A stretch of DNA of 64,000 nt, from positions 15,163,744-15,227,743 of the forward strand of contig OY744609.1 of the NCBI GenBank assembly GCA_963556255.1, read 5' to 3'. Origin of the DNA: Allolobophora icterica (taxonomy: Eukaryota; Annelida; Clitellata; Crassiclitellata; Lumbricidae). Below are positions 1 to 10,650 of this stretch, in pieces. The position numbers were made by a program, and so were the translations under genes. How positions within the stretch are numbered: position 1 is the first letter of the stretch; every line of letters starts with the position of its first letter. The notes under the pieces were generated by a model. That model worked only from the letters and a program-made list of their open reading frames with translations, was not told where the DNA came from and ran no database searches.

Positions 1-179
1 AGACATGTATAAATCCTGGGTGAACGACTGCGCTGCTACTGTGCACTGCTACTACTACTAGCAGCGCCATCTTTGGGCTTTATTTCGAATTATCACGAAT
101 GCAACGAAAGAGCGGACAGACTAACAGACTTGCAGAAGAGCTAAGGAGTAGGGAGGGGGAAAATACGAACACCTACGCA
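1..179 (-). repeat. LTR-like interspersed repeat, copy A (cut by window edge)
   Basis: Closely matches parts of 1496-1871 and 11515-11867, sharing the block with 'CAGCGCCATCTTTGGGCTT' and the end 'CACCTACGCA'. It lies just downstream, in minus-strand sense, of Gypsy integrase remains, and copy B has the same neighbour. On the minus strand the full repeat runs from TGCGTAGG to CTGGCA, a TG...CA layout as in LTRs. No purine-rich tract adjoins it, so LTR identity is inferred. Confidence 0.55.
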
Positions 180-239
180 GGGAACTACATATACCAAGAA
201 AACAACTGAAGGCGAAGGAGAAGCAGACAGAGAATTACG

Positions 240-600
240 CGGACCTTGCATTGTACAAGTACCTTAATTGTTACTGCATACTGCTTGGTAATAATAGTAA
301 TACCTTGTCCCCGATCTCCAATTTACGATTCCTCGATATCTTATCGTAATGTTTTTTGTTCTTTGCTTGAGCTTGGCTGATTGCCTTCTGCGCCGTATAT
401 CACACACATGTCTCGTCTATTATTTCTCTCCGCTGAAGCATAGAAGTGTAGGCATCCTTGGCATCTTCTTCAACAGCCTCATTCGTCCACTAATTTAAAA
501 TCTTTACTTGTCCCCTACATGGCCTCTCAAAAACTAACTTCAAAGGAGTGAACCCGTGACTTTCATGCAACGTGTCCCTTAATGCGAATAGAAGAGTAAG
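240..600 (-). pseudogene. Ty3/Gypsy integrase C-terminal remnant, copy 1
   Basis: Reading the minus strand from 600 down gives a broken frame with 'LLFALRDTLHESHGFTPL', the characteristic end of Gypsy integrase cores, then a lysine/asparagine-rich stretch ('KNKKHYDK') and 'GDKVLLLLP', which match the post-core part of the family. In-frame stops and frame changes show decay. The same segment recurs at 1919-2110. The LTR-like repeat follows directly (1-179), consistent with the 3' end of a minus-strand LTR element. Confidence 0.75.
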
Positions 601-737
601 TAAGTACGTATTTTCTTTATTGAGAAGCACTAGCAAACGCACAGCGCTGTACATGGTAAACATAGTACAGTCGAAAAATCAAACAATATAACCAATTATT
701 TAAAAAGAGAAGTTACAGCGCCGTGTGTCAATACTAA
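597..737 (-). mobile_element. LINE 3' end fragment with (TAAG) tail
   Basis: A short TAAG run is followed by 'TTCTTTATTGAGAAGC' and 'AGCAAACGCACAGCG'. The neighbouring LINE at 738-1265 has the same order and nearly the same sequence. This is a second, shorter 5'-truncated copy of that family lying head to tail. Confidence 0.65.
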
Positions 738-1265
738 GTAAGTAAGTAAGTATATTCTTTATTAAACGCTAGCAAACGCACAGCGATTTACATACAATTT
801 TACACAAAGAGGAAAGAAAAATATAACAGTAATAATGACGTTAGATCATAAATGAAATAATAGCAACAGAGCCTAACTGTACAGCATCCTACCCAGGACA
901 CCTCGTCGGGTAAGGGAGTCAAATCTAGGAAGAACCAGATTATGAGAACAAGGGCGCAAATCATACCCGGTTTTAAGAACAGGAGGTAGAAGGTCGTGGA
1001 GGAGGTGACTATAGGGTTTTTGAGAATGTTCTTAAAGAGATCATTATCAGCTTTCTTGCAGATTTCCTCAAAAGTAGGAAAAGGAGGAGGGAGGTAGCCA
1101 AGACGAACCAACTTACGGAAAATGGCGCCCAAATGATTAAGTTCCTGCTTGTTGGCAAAGCCTAACCATACCTGGGAACAGTACAGCGTACGGTTGACAG
1201 TGGTAGCCCGTATTACATCATGAAGCCTGGGGCCCGAGAGCCCATGAGAAATCAAGATACGATGA
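738..1265 (-). pseudogene. CR1-like LINE, C-terminal end of reverse transcriptase ORF
   Basis: The minus strand encodes 'RTLYCSQVWLGFANKQE', 'RKLVRLGYLPPPFPTFEEIC' and 'LFKNILKNP', typical of the thumb/C-terminal region of CR1-type reverse transcriptases. A frame change follows, after which 'RPRSHNLVLPRFDSL' is readable. The 3' end on the left carries a TAAG run after TTCTTTATTAAACGC. Endonuclease and RT core are absent, so this is a 5'-truncated dead copy. The family name is from motif recall and could be a sister clade. Confidence 0.75.
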
Positions 1266-1309
1266 GCGTAAATGAATTGTTTAGCCTTTACTAAATGGAT
1301 TGTTTTAGC

Positions 1310-1480
1310 CAGTATCAGTAATAAGGGCGCTTGCTACCTTATTACCTGATTCACTTTTCTTGCTCTGTGTTTCTCGCCTTTCCGTTAACTCAGGCTTTCT
1401 CATTACATCACATTTGACTTGCACATCTCTTGCTTTGACTAGACTGTTTTCAAATAGGGCCTACTTGAATTGCTGCTGCT
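1310..1480. repeat. Dispersed repeat, pair of 4795-4965
   Basis: Shares 'GCTTGCT...CCTTATTA', 'GTGTTTCTCGCC' and 'TTTGA(C/A)TAGACTG' in the same order and orientation with 4795-4965. No coding signal. Both copies lie beside endonuclease-LINE or Gypsy pieces, so it may be an untranslated part of one of these elements. Confidence 0.6.
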
Positions 1481-1495
1481 GCTGCTGTGAGGTTA

Positions 1496-1871
1496 TGCCA
1501 GATCGAAGGGGTGTTCGTCATTTCCACACAGGATCGACCAGTGGCCAAATTATATAGCAACTTCTGATGCCTTGATTTCAGGAGAGTGTACAGCGGCGGA
1601 TTGTCTCAGAAGATTTGTCTCTGAACGCTGGACTTTGTCGAGACGTGCGAATCTCCCAACACGCTCCTCCCAATTAGCCCATGCCATGGCCTCGTCCACG
1701 ATATAGACATTTATAAATACTGTGTGAACGACTGCGCTGCTGCTGTGCACTGCAGCGCCATCTTTGGGCTTCATTTCGAATCATCACGAATGCAACGAAA
1801 GACAGGAGCAGACTAAGGAACATGCAGAAGAGCTAAGATGGGAGTAGAGGGAAAATACGAACACCTACGCA
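1496..1871 (-). repeat. LTR-like repeat, copy B (376 bp)
   Basis: Full-length copy running on the plus strand from TGCCAGATCGAAGG to CACCTACGCA, so TG...CA on either strand. It is followed at 1919 by the minus-strand Gypsy integrase end, the same arrangement as copy A and remnant 1. I could not find a matching target duplication or a clear polypurine tract. Confidence 0.6.
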
Positions 1872-1918
1872 GGGAGTTACATATACCAAGATAACAACTG
1901 ATTGCCTTTTTACCATAG

Positions 1919-2637
1919 CACATGTCTCATCTATTGTTTCTCTCAAATCAAGCATAGAAGTGTAGGCATCCTTGGCATCCTCCTCAACAGCCTCTTTGTC
2001 CGTAACTCCCTTAAAATCTTAACTGGTCTCCTACAAAGCCTCTCAAAAACTAACGCAAAAGAAGTAAACCCATGACTTTCATGCACCGTGTCCCATGCGA
2101 ATAGAAGAGGTACCAAGTATCTCTCCCCAGGGACACCCTCCCCGAAGTCATTGATTGGAGCAATTTCCCTCCCCTACTCTACCCTCTTCCCCATCCCCCG
2201 CTAATGATGGCACACACACTGACAGATATCCCCCTATTTCTTGGATGGAGCATTTGCTCCAAGGTTCCCATAGTGTAGACGCCCCTGTCTGTTCCACTCT
2301 TTTGGTTGCTCCCCTGCTTCGTAAGGATGACTTAATAGTACATCAAGTCCTTCTACAAAACCATTTCCAATTGCATGGTACCGCACGGGCTATAGTTAAT
2401 GTGTGTTTGATTAACATCTTATTTACTTCAGCCATTACTGGTCCTTGTACAATGACAAGGTCCATGTATTTCTGAACTGACTGCCTCTGTCTGTAAGTAT
2501 CTTCTGAGATATACTGGCACGACAGTACAATCCAAACAAGGCTTCAGCTACCTCCTCAGTGCTTATACCTTTCAAAGGTATCGCCTCTGGATATCTTGTA
2601 CTCAGATCAATAATTATTAACACATGTGTATACATCT
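1919..2637 (-). pseudogene. Ty3/Gypsy integrase, catalytic core and C-terminal part, copy 2
   Basis: From 2637 leftwards the minus strand encodes 'YTHVLIIIDLSTRYPEAIPL' (first catalytic Asp), then 'ISQKILTDRGSQF' (second catalytic Asp), a decayed 'EVNKMLIKHTLT', and at 2105-2030 'PLLFAWDTVHESHGFTS'. Integrase joins element DNA to the host genome. Frame changes and stops interrupt it. The zinc-binding half of the same protein lies at 3600-3890, separated by about 960 bp of foreign DNA. Confidence 0.85.
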
Positions 2638-3600
2638 AGTCTATATGACTTGGAATTCATTGGGCCCATGGCCTACTATTCCCCTGTAAGCTGGAAGCAA
2701 TCCCCCTTACTGTAAACCCTCCCCTATCTCCCCTCCCCTTCCTCCACTACACCTCCCCACTCTCTTTCCCTCCCATTCCCCACCCAATCCACTCCCCTCT
2801 CCCTTTACCCCTCCTGTACATTCCCTTCCCCCTCCCTCCCCTTCCCTTGAAGTGGGGGGTTTGGGGGGTCTTTCCCCGAAAAAATTTAGGATTTCTACAT
2901 TGCCGTAGGTGAGTTTTAGCGCATTTTTTTGGAGCAAGAACACTGGCTTTGGAAGACTATATTTTAGGTTAACTGAACTGTTGAATTAATTTCTGCAGGG
3001 CTCTCAGTGCATTGTAAAAATTTTATGGGACAAGCTGTAATAAATAAGGCACAAAATTTCAGTGCTACAATTATTATTGTGTAGTGCAGTGAAAATGGAA
3101 TTATCAGGTCTTGAAATATTCCTGCAAAATAATTGTCGGCTGGATAACACTGTAGTAGGCAGGGATAGAGCCTTTTACCGCTGCATTACACCAGAATGTG
3201 CATTCATAATGCAATCTTTAAAATCCCCATATATCTGCTGAAAAGTGTCCTATATTGCCCAATATTTTAACATGTGTCCCATATTTTGGAAATTTCTAAA
3301 TCAACAGGATTGTGAATGCTTTTCTTCAATTTTAAAAATACTTTTTGCATCTTTCATCAACAAAAAATAGCAGAACATAATGACCAATAGCTAAAGAAAA
3401 ACAAGTAATAATGATACACTATAGCACTGCTTAGACACTGTACGATAACCTCAGCAAATATTGCATGGCCCATAATACTGATACATCACAATACAATACT
3501 TTAAGAATCATTAGTAATTAGTCACTTTATTAGTCACTAATTATTAGAAATTAGTGACTGTGCCAGAGGGGGAACTTTCCCCCTCTGGCACAAATTGGAA
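2638..3600. other. Non-coding insertion inside the Gypsy integrase gene
   Basis: The integrase reading breaks at about 3600 and resumes at 2637, so the sequence between is an insertion or replacement. It has a pyrimidine-rich tract at about 2700-2860 (CCCTCCCC-type) and AT-rich DNA from 2870 to 3540. I found no open frame with family features, no clear terminal repeats and no target duplication. Confidence 0.6.
3559..3592. repeat. 34-nt near-perfect palindrome
   Basis: TGTGCCAGAGGGGGAA and its exact reverse complement are separated by only CT (16-bp arms). It lies at the right border of the insertion that breaks the integrase gene. Confidence 0.9.
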
Positions 3601-3890
3601 ACAGTCTGCTTCCTCCCCCCCTACGTGGTAGGCCCTGATTGGGCCTATGATATCCACACGAATGTATGAAAAGGGATATATCTTTGGTAGGTGATAAATA
3701 GGTGCTCCAAAGTTGACCTTCTTATCCGCGGCTCTCTGACAAGTGTCACAGCTAAGCAAAAATCTACGTACATCTTGGTTAATAGATGGCCATTGGAAAT
3801 CATTATTAATCTTGTCTAGCGTTTTCTTAATACCAATGTGCGCTGATAAAAGTGAGCAATGGGCAATTATCGACACTTTTCCCGCAGTAT
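3600..3890 (-). pseudogene. Ty3/Gypsy integrase zinc-binding (H2C2) domain
   Basis: The minus strand encodes 'KVSIIAHCSLLSAHIGIKKT', 'NDFQWPSINQDVRRFLLSC' and 'DTCQRA', with the His...His...Cys-x2-Cys spacing of the integrase N-terminal zinc finger, then 'YPFSYIRVDIIGPI' leading to the core. This continues at 2637, so both pieces belong to one minus-strand element. Upstream (3890-4190) the frame degenerates; no RNase H is readable. Confidence 0.88.
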
Positions 3891-4187
3891 TCTGTATTGT
3901 ATTTTGGAAGCTTGTCTTTCCTCGTAATTTTCTTGATTTGCCATCCCTCGATATTTCTTCAATGTTTCAGCTTCTCCTTCTTAGTTCTGAATTTCATTTG
4001 GAGAAACTTTATTTTCTGGCAATTCAAAATTTTGAGAGACTTCTATTTTCTCAACTTATACAGTCGACGCTCTCATTTCAATTGCGGACGCGGTCGTTGC
4101 CTGCAATTCACATCTTTCTTCGACGTCATTCGTTTTTATGACATCACACTCTACTTGGAGATCTTCGTTTCATTGGTCGCAGAACTC

Positions 4188-4312
4188 CACTAGTTTTTCG
4201 CCTTTGTTGTTTCTCTTTCGCAGACAGTATTTTCCTATGCATTTTCCTTCCGCTCCCTCCCCCTACCCCCGCGTTCCAATCTCCCATTACCATTACATAG
4301 TCTGTTCTCTGT
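4188..4312 (-). pseudogene. Endonuclease-LINE fragment, inverted relative to LINE A
   Basis: The minus strand reads 'TDYVMVMGDWNAG', the endonuclease motif also present at 5099-5210 on the plus strand. The match covers about 120 bp ('TTTCGCC...GTTGTTTCTCTTTC' reversed), about 0.8 kb from its partner. It is an isolated exon-sized piece with no RT next to it. Confidence 0.8.
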
Positions 4313-4329
4313 TCCGTAGTTCTGAGTTT

Positions 4330-4794
4330 CACTCAGGTTTTTTACGTTCATCCTGCTCGTATCTCTTAATTTCAACTCCACGGGTATTCTTCAGTACATT
4401 AGGGCCTACTATTACAGCGCCGTTTGTCATTTAGAGAGAACGCACTTTCAGTTTTATCCTTACACAGTAGGTATTTCAATCCGTTAAGCTTTCCTAATAA
4501 CTGGTTTTACAGGATTTTCCATTACCAGATTTCCTATTTGCCCTGTGAAATATTCACTTTCAATCATTATCTTGGCCGTCTGAAAATATCGCATACTTCC
4601 AGCAATCAGAGTAGGGCCTACACATGGTTTCGTTCCCTGTCAAGGCAGATTCACATAATTATATGAGTCTTCTCTTGACAACGCAACATTTAGCGCCAGA
4701 ATCGTGTAAACATTCGACATTTTCTCCATTAGCTTTCATTCTGTGCGATGGTGTCTCACCGGTTCAGTTTAACTGGTTATCGCAGCCAGTATCT
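4330..4794. other. Unassigned sequence
   Basis: AT-rich with several short open frames and no family features. I see no terminal repeats or promoter-like structure. Confidence 0.4.
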
Positions 4795-4965
4795 ACTCAG
4801 ATACTACAATGAGAGCGCTTGCTCGGCCTACCTTATTATCTGAATCAATTTTCTTGCTCAGTGTTTCTCGCCTATCCACTAATTCAGGTTTTCGCCTTAC
4901 ATCACATCTCACTGGCCGATTCCTTGCTTTGAATAGACTGCTTTCAAATACTTGAATTGCTGGTG
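4795..4965. repeat. Dispersed repeat, pair of 1310-1480
   Basis: Same order of blocks as 1310-1480. It ends immediately before the first readable endonuclease codons of LINE A, so it could be LINE A 5' leader sequence. Confidence 0.6.
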
Positions 4966-4969
4966 ACAA

Positions 4970-5217
4970 TAAAGGCCGATCGAGCGGACATGGTGATAGT
5001 ACAGGTATACATGCCTACAACGACGCACGAAGAGGAGGAAATAGATTAGGGCCTATATGTATGAGAGACAGGAGGAAGTACTTGAGAGAACAAAGGAAAC
5101 AGACTATGTAATGGTAATGGGAGATTGGAACGCGGGGGAGGGAGCGGAAGGAAAATGCATTGGAAAATACTGTCCGGGAAAGAGAAACAACAGAGGCGAA
5201 AAACTAGTGGAGTTCTT
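4970..5217 (+). pseudogene. LINE A: endonuclease domain, first part
   Basis: The plus strand encodes 'RADMVIVQVYMPTTTHEEEE', then (one stop near 5046) 'TKETDYVMVMGDWNAG' and 'GKRNNRGEKLVEF'. This is the exonuclease/endonuclease-fold domain of non-LTR retrotransposons that databases often label craniofacial-development-protein-2-like. It nicks target DNA to prime reverse transcription. The reading stops at GGAGTTC, where a minus-strand LINE has inserted, and continues at 6262. Confidence 0.85.
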
Positions 5218-6230
5218 CAAATCAAATCAAATCAAATCAAAGATCCGTTTATTAAACAACCCAGTAGTGCAAGACAAAACAATAACATTTCTGTAGTGTA
5301 GTGGGTGTTATAACAGGATGCCCCCAAGGGATAAGTACCGCTACTTGGGGCACCCCACGATCACAGGCAGAACGGATATGTATGTCTTATAATAACTAGT
5401 AAGAGTTAACTAGCTTAACTAATAAATCAACTAACTTCAAAATTAGATTGTGATTGCAATTATGTACATAACAACAACTGTAAATTAGATTTACACAGTT
5501 GATGGTCGAACTATTATAAGCTGAAAGTGTCTATCTGCTGTACATTATATTATTTACAATGGTTTCTGAAGCATACCAGCTTATCAGTCAGTTCATTATT
5601 TGGGTTCATTCAAATGGGAATGATGGGTGTTGCAAATTGATTTATTAAGTAGGATCTTAGTAACAGTTTGAACCGTTTAATGTGCAAGGCCGAGGTTATT
5701 TCAATAGGTAGGGCATTCCATAGTCTGGGGCCCTGGCATTTAATTTAAAACCTTTTTACGTTTATGCGGGCAAATTCAGGTCGATACTTTGAAGCATTTC
5801 GAGTTTGGTATTGATGATGAACGGAACCCATACTGAAGTAGGAGTTCATGGATGACGGTAGTTGTTTGTAATGAAAGCGGTACATGAATACGCTACATTG
5901 GAACATATATATTTGAGTTAAGGTTAGAATGTTATTTTCTCTAAATATGGGTTTTGTGCTGGCTCTCCAATGGGTATTAAACACCGTGCGAATCGCAATT
6001 TTTTGTAATTTGCCTAGGGAATTTAGGGTTGACTTATAATTTGCACCCCATGATATGTTACAATAGGAAATATAGGGAAAGATTAAGGTGTAATATAGGT
6101 TTAGTAATATAGGTGTGGGCAAATAATGTCTTACCCTTTTCAGTATGCCGACATTTTTTGCTACTGTTTTTGAAATTGAAGTGATATGAGCTTTCCAATT
6201 TAATCGTGAATCAATTATGACTCCTAAGAA
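5218..6230 (-). mobile_element. CR1-like LINE, 5'-truncated, inserted into LINE A
   Basis: The left edge is a tail of five-base units (CAAAT/TCAAA) followed by 'GATCCGTTTATTAAACAACC', a typical 3' end. The minus-strand frame 6122-5745 encodes 'FPYISYCNISWGANYKSTLN', 'LQKIAIRTVF' and 'NASKYRPEFARINVKRF', the C-terminal region of a CR1/L2-type RT. The frame ends at a stop, and a 3' UTR of about 500 bp follows. A related copy is at 14836-15840. Confidence 0.8.
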
Positions 6231-6264
6231 ATAGATTAGGGCCTATATGTATGAGAGACAGGAG
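6228..6264 (+). repeat. Copied filler at LINE insertion junction
   Basis: These 37 bases repeat 5038-5074 exactly (GAAATAGATTAGGG...ACAGGAG), although neither LINE should have them here. They join the 5' end of the inserted minus-strand LINE to the resumed LINE A sequence 'GGAGTTCTGCGAG'. Short shared blocks (GAAATAGATTAGG at one side, GGAG at the other) fit template switching. Confidence 0.8.
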
Positions 6265-7254
6265 TTCTGCGAGAGAAGAGAACTGTTAGTGATCAACACC
6301 TGGTTCCAGGATGAGAAGAGACGAAGGTACATGTGGAAAGCACCAGGAGATGTGGCAAGGTGCCAGTTGGACTATATCATGGTAAGGCTCAGATACAGAA
6401 ACAGTGTAAAGAACGCAAGAGCAATGCCAGGAGCCGATGCCGACGCAGATCACAACCTAGTCACAATAAAGATCCAACTAAATCTGAAATTCATAAGAAA
6501 AAGGAAGATAGGACAAACATGGAGCAAGACAAACCTAAATGGTAAGAGCAAGGAACTGGAAGAGAGAATAGAAGAAAATCTGACAGAGTATTATGGCACA
6601 TCCACAGAGGATAGATGGAAAAGACTAAAAGAGAACACAATAGAGAGTGCCAATGATATTGTGGGAGTAGGAGAGATGATAACAGCTCGAAAACCGGGGA
6701 TAACAAAAGAGATGTTAGAGGAGATGGAGGAACGGAGAAAGTGGAAACACCGAGGTACAGATAAAGCAAGGCAGGAACATAGAAGACTAAACAACAAGCT
6801 GCGAAGAACAACAGAAGAGGCTAGAGAGAAAATGGTGGGATGAGCAATGTAAAGATCTAGAAGACTTGCAGCAAAGAGGAAGACACGACTTGGTGTATGA
6901 AAGAGTGAAACGAATATCAAAGAAACCAGGGAAAGGAGGAGGTATAGAAGTTAAAGATAAACAGGGCAAGATCCTGCATGAAATTAGCGAAGTCAAAAGC
7001 CGATGGAAAGAATATGTAGAGGAACTGTACATGAGCGAAAACAGAAATGGATGATTAGACAATAATTAAGACATGGAAGAAGAGGAAACACGAGACGGAT
7101 CAGAGGACATGGGATCGGAGGTGCTGGGAGAGGAAGTGAGAGCAGCCATAATGGAACTGAAAAATAACAAAGCCGATGGGATAGACAACATATCAGCAGA
7201 GATGCTGAAAACCCTGGGAGAAGGAGCCATGAAAGAACTAATAAGGCTGCGCCA
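6262..7254 (+). pseudogene. LINE A: endonuclease end and RT N-terminal region
   Basis: Frames encode 'INTWFQDEKRRRYMWKAPGD' and 'QLDYIMVRLRYRNSVK', with the catalytic block 'ADADHNL' (family form SDHN), then a linker rich in Lys/Glu/Arg. One frameshift near 6835 leads to 'WKEYVEELY', and after a stop at 7052 '[17 protein letters not shown]', the RT0/RT1 region. The stops, the frameshift and the microsatellite that follows make it non-functional. Confidence 0.88.
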
Positions 7255-7333
<79 letters not shown>

Positions 7334-7388
7334 TGTATATATATATATGTGTGTGGAGGTATACATATATATATGTATATATATGTGT
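7255..7388. repeat. AT / GTAT microsatellite inside the RT reading frame
   Basis: About 50 bases of AT dinucleotides pass into GTAT tetranucleotides and mixed TATATG. Readable RT sequence lies on both sides (ending 'ELIRL' and resuming '[11 protein letters not shown]'). Either the array expanded in place or it came with a small insertion. Confidence 0.95.
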
Positions 7389-8344
7389 AAACCAAAGGTG
7401 TATGGCCAGAGGACTTCCTGCAATCCATCATGATACCAATTAAAAAGAAACCAAATGCAACGGCTTGCGAAGACCACCGCACCATCAGCCTCCTCACCCA
7501 TGCGTCAAAGATCATGATAAGAATACTAACAAAGAGAGTGCAAGCAAAGACGGAGGCAGTCGATGGGAGAGGAGAAGATCAATTCAGATTTATAGAAAGG
7601 GCATGGAAACAAGAGATGCGATATGAACATTAAGGGTACTAACAGAGAGGAGCTGCCAAAATGGACAAGATATACATATATGTTTTATGGACTATGAAAA
7701 AGTATTCGATAGAGTCGACTGGAGAAGGCTAATACATGCACTGAGAAGAATGGGAGTAGACTAGACTAGAGAGTTAGACGACTGATAGGAAACCCGTATA
7801 TGGGACAAAAGGTGCGAATAAGAATAGATGGAGAGTATTCGGAACCAGGGAAACTGGGCAGAGGAGTTAGGCAAGGATGCCCCTTTTCACTGTTACTCTT
7901 CAATATTTATATAGGAGAGCTTATTAGAGAAGCACTGGAAAACATGGAGGAGCCTCCGAGGAGGGATCAAGGTTGGAGGCAGATTGATTAAGGCTCTCAG
8001 GTTCGCAGATGACCAGCGATGATGGCAGTAAGTCAGAGAGGCCTGCAGATAATGATGGACCGACTAAACACCATATCAATTGAATACGGTATGAAAAAAG
8101 ACGAAGGCAATGAAGATAAGCGAAGGACAAGAAACTTTAGTCAGAATAAAAATTGGTGAAGAGGAAATAGAACAAGTACAAGAATTCTGCTACCTGGGGA
8201 GCATGCTAACGACAGATACCAAATGACAAAACAAAATTAGAAGAAGAATAGCACTGGGTAAAGTGGAATTCACAAAACGGAAAGAGCTATTGAGAGGGAA
8301 AATGAACAGGAATCTGAAGAAAAGAATTATAAAGACAACTAGTG
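7389..8344 (+). pseudogene. LINE A: reverse transcriptase core (decayed)
   Basis: In several frames the RT motifs can be followed in order: '[16 protein letters not shown]', '[16 protein letters not shown]', motif A as 'CFMDYEKVFDRVDW', motif B as 'RGVRQGCPFSLLLFNIYI', and motif C as 'RFADD', with the frame lost next to it. RT copies the element RNA into DNA at the nicked target. Multiple stops and shifts between motifs show an old copy. Confidence 0.87.
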
Positions 8345-8520
8345 TATTTTCCCGTCATATCATGACGTCATAATATAGGCCTATAATGTATCGTTACTTA
8401 TCCCCGTCGTCAAGACAGCCGTCGTCAACACAACCGGTTTATGTTTCACAATAGAACAGAAAGCGTTTGTGACGTAGCGTTTATCCGGACGGACACTATA
8501 TGGAAACTATATGCATAGAT
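8345..8520. mobile_element. ~175-bp insertion in LINE A of unknown type
   Basis: LINE A breaks after 'AAAGACAACTAGTGT' and resumes at 'GTGTGTGGAGTGTGG', which would be contiguous without the insert; GTGT may be the duplicated target. The insert contains TATCATGACGTCATAATATAGG. I see no convincing terminal inverted repeats or tRNA-like promoter. Confidence 0.5.
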
Positions 8521-8940
8521 GGTGTGTGGAGTGTGGTGTTGTACGGATCAGAGACATGGACCATGAGGAAAGTGGACATCAAGAAACTGGAGGCGTTTGA
8601 GATGTGGATTTGGAGAAGAATGGAGCAGATCAGCTGGACAGAACATAAAACAAATGAAGTGTTGGAAAGGATTGGAGAAGAAGGATCCCTGATACACACA
8701 TTAAGAATGAGGCAGAGGAAATGGATTGGACACACGCTGAGAGGGGACTCTCTCCTAGGAAATGTCATCGAGGGAAGAATGGAGGGGAGGAGGATAAGGG
8801 GAAGACCAAGACAGATGATGCTGGACTGGATGATGAAGGAAGGATACAAAACACTCAAAGAAGAGACTCAAAATCGAGAGAAATGGCGACGTCCGATGTT
8901 TGAACCTGTCTGAAGGCAGAGAACCAGACGAAGAAGAATT
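8521..8940 (+). pseudogene. LINE A: C-terminal end of ORF
   Basis: An unbroken frame encodes 'VLYGSETWTMRKVDIKKLEA', 'FEMWIWRRMEQISWTEHKTN' and 'RRIRGRPRQMM', the well-known C-terminal signature of this endonuclease-RT LINE group, ending in a stop at about 8911. The element ends in GAAGAAGAATT and a GCT run, so the 3' end appears complete. Confidence 0.88.
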
Positions 8941-8960
8941 GCTGCTGCTGCTGCTGCTGC

Positions 8961-9915
8961 TTGACAAAACCTTTATGACGTCATTAATTGATAGTTAAGG
9001 CTGTTATCAGCCAAGACTGATTAATGTGGCCACAACGTTCAAACGTGAAAGTTAGTAAATCTCTGTAAGTGCATACTCTGAAAAGTGAGACATATTTGAA
9101 TGAGGACCACAACGCCATTACACCTGCGTCACTAGGGTTTAGGTCACGGTGTAATTATGAGCTTTATGTCGGACAAGCGCTGTTCTGACCATAATATAAT
9201 AAATTGTGTCAGCTATAGGTCAGACATCAATCAAGAATCCAGCCAATCGCAATGGCGATCCACGTTAATGCGTCATAAAAGGCAGCAAATTAAATGGCGA
9301 CACGTCTTAGTTCAACTCAACAGCAGTTAGCTTTGGCTTGTCTTACAAAGTATTTAGCAAACGAATAAAGCACAGACTTATTTTTTCGTCTGTGGTGTGG
9401 TGGCAGTCTGTCATGTCTTTGTCAAACGAAAGTGTATCAATGAAGACAGGATTACTTGTTGCTTACAAAATAGTGGAGCGGATTAGAAAAGCATAAACTA
9501 TACTCACAAATTCTTAGAATTTGGATGGTCCCATGGGGATACTATAAAGGGCTTCTCCGTTTGCCGATGAGCATGCTTTAATCCGTGAGGATATAGTCGC
9601 GTTTTGTCGGTATAGCAGGATGATCTACAAAAATGCATGTGGAGTTGCGACGTGGTGCTGTTACAGGCAAGGCGATGCAATACACATTACTCACTGTACC
9701 TCAAATGAGTCTGATGATGTTACTTCCAATTCTTTTCTGTCTCCGCCTTAAATCTCAGTTCCATTCTTATTTAAATCTGTCTCTTCATTTTAAGATGACA
9801 TCATAGGAGTGATCCAGACGATTAACTGATTAGTTGGATTGATTTGGTTACGCCATCGGTTGTTGTCTTGTTCATTAGAAACCGGCATGGGCGGCGATCC
9901 CAAAGGGTCGATGGG
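8961..9915. other. Non-coding sequence; possible promoter/LTR-like stretch
   Basis: No coding frame. At 9285-9420 there is a TATA-like 'CATAAAAGGCAGC', an AATAAA about 70 bases downstream and a GT-rich run 'GTCTGTGGTGTGGTGG', an order seen in solo LTRs. I found no second copy or clear ends, so this is weak. Confidence 0.3.
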
Positions 9916-9923
9916 GACAAGAC

Positions 9924-10471
9924 CAGTGATGGGCAATAGTTAACTAAAAAGTTGCTAACTTTTAGTTTAACTAAAAAAAATTTAGTTAAGAAAGAAGTTT
10001 AACTAAAAAAAAGTTTAGTTAAAACCACAGTTTAACTAAAAAAAATTTAGTTGCTAACTAAAAACTTTGACTAAAAAATCAGCAATATGCAACTATTTTT
10101 CCACAGTGAACATTGAACACTGTCAGCAAAAAAACATTTTAACACTGCATGGTATTAGCATTAACAGCCTGTGTTTTCAAATTCATACACTACTTACAGT
10201 ACACATGTAACTGTATACCAGAAAAGCACACATTGCATAGTTTGAAGGTGAAATTGTCATTGACGCTTTGCATTATTACACTTCACTTAACGTCTTTTAT
10301 TGTGAAAATGTTTGTCGTAAAAAGTTGGAAAACAGTTGGAAAAAGTTTAACTACTTTTTTTAGTTTAGTTACCTAAATTCCAAAATCAGTTGCCAACTTT
10401 AGTTAAACTATTTTTTTTAGTTGGAGAATAGTTTTAGTTTAACTAAAAAAATAGTTTAGTGTCCATCACTG
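9924..10471. mobile_element. hAT-type MITE (548 bp) with 8-bp target duplication
   Basis: Termini are CAGTGATGGGCA at the left and the inverted equivalent TGTCCATCACTG at the right. Perfect 8-bp direct repeats GACAAGAC flank it (9916-9923, 10472-10479), as expected for hAT transposition. Both subterminal zones are full of GTTTAACTAAAAAA and its inverse, likely transposase-binding arrays. No protein is encoded, so it depends on a transposase elsewhere. Confidence 0.92.
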
Positions 10472-10481
10472 GACAAGACCT

Positions 10482-10650
10482 CCACCTTTAACAGTGAGGG
10501 GACACTCCATACAGCTGTTCCCCCAAATTTTGAAGAAACACCAAAAATAGGCGGAAAATGGGCGAAAAATTGTTCACCTCTTTTTGGACCAGATCAGTTC
10601 AAAAGTGTCCCGTGTGCCCCCACCTGTCAAACAAGATTGCCACCAGTGGA
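10482..10650 (+). repeat. Copy of the terminal arm of the 12.5-14.7 kb element
   Basis: Contains 'CCCCCAAATTTTGAAGAAACAC' in shortened form, 'CCTCTTTTTGG', 'CAGATCAGTTCAAAAGTG' and 'CCCCCACCTGTCAAA', matching the reverse complement of 14530-14690 block for block. No partner arm is nearby, so it is a solo fragment. Confidence 0.75.

Noticed and set aside
3544..3876. Horizontal transfer of a viral integrase
   Set aside because: Motifs and context are ordinary Ty3/Gypsy, with the core in the neighbouring sequence; there is no envelope gene or other viral feature.
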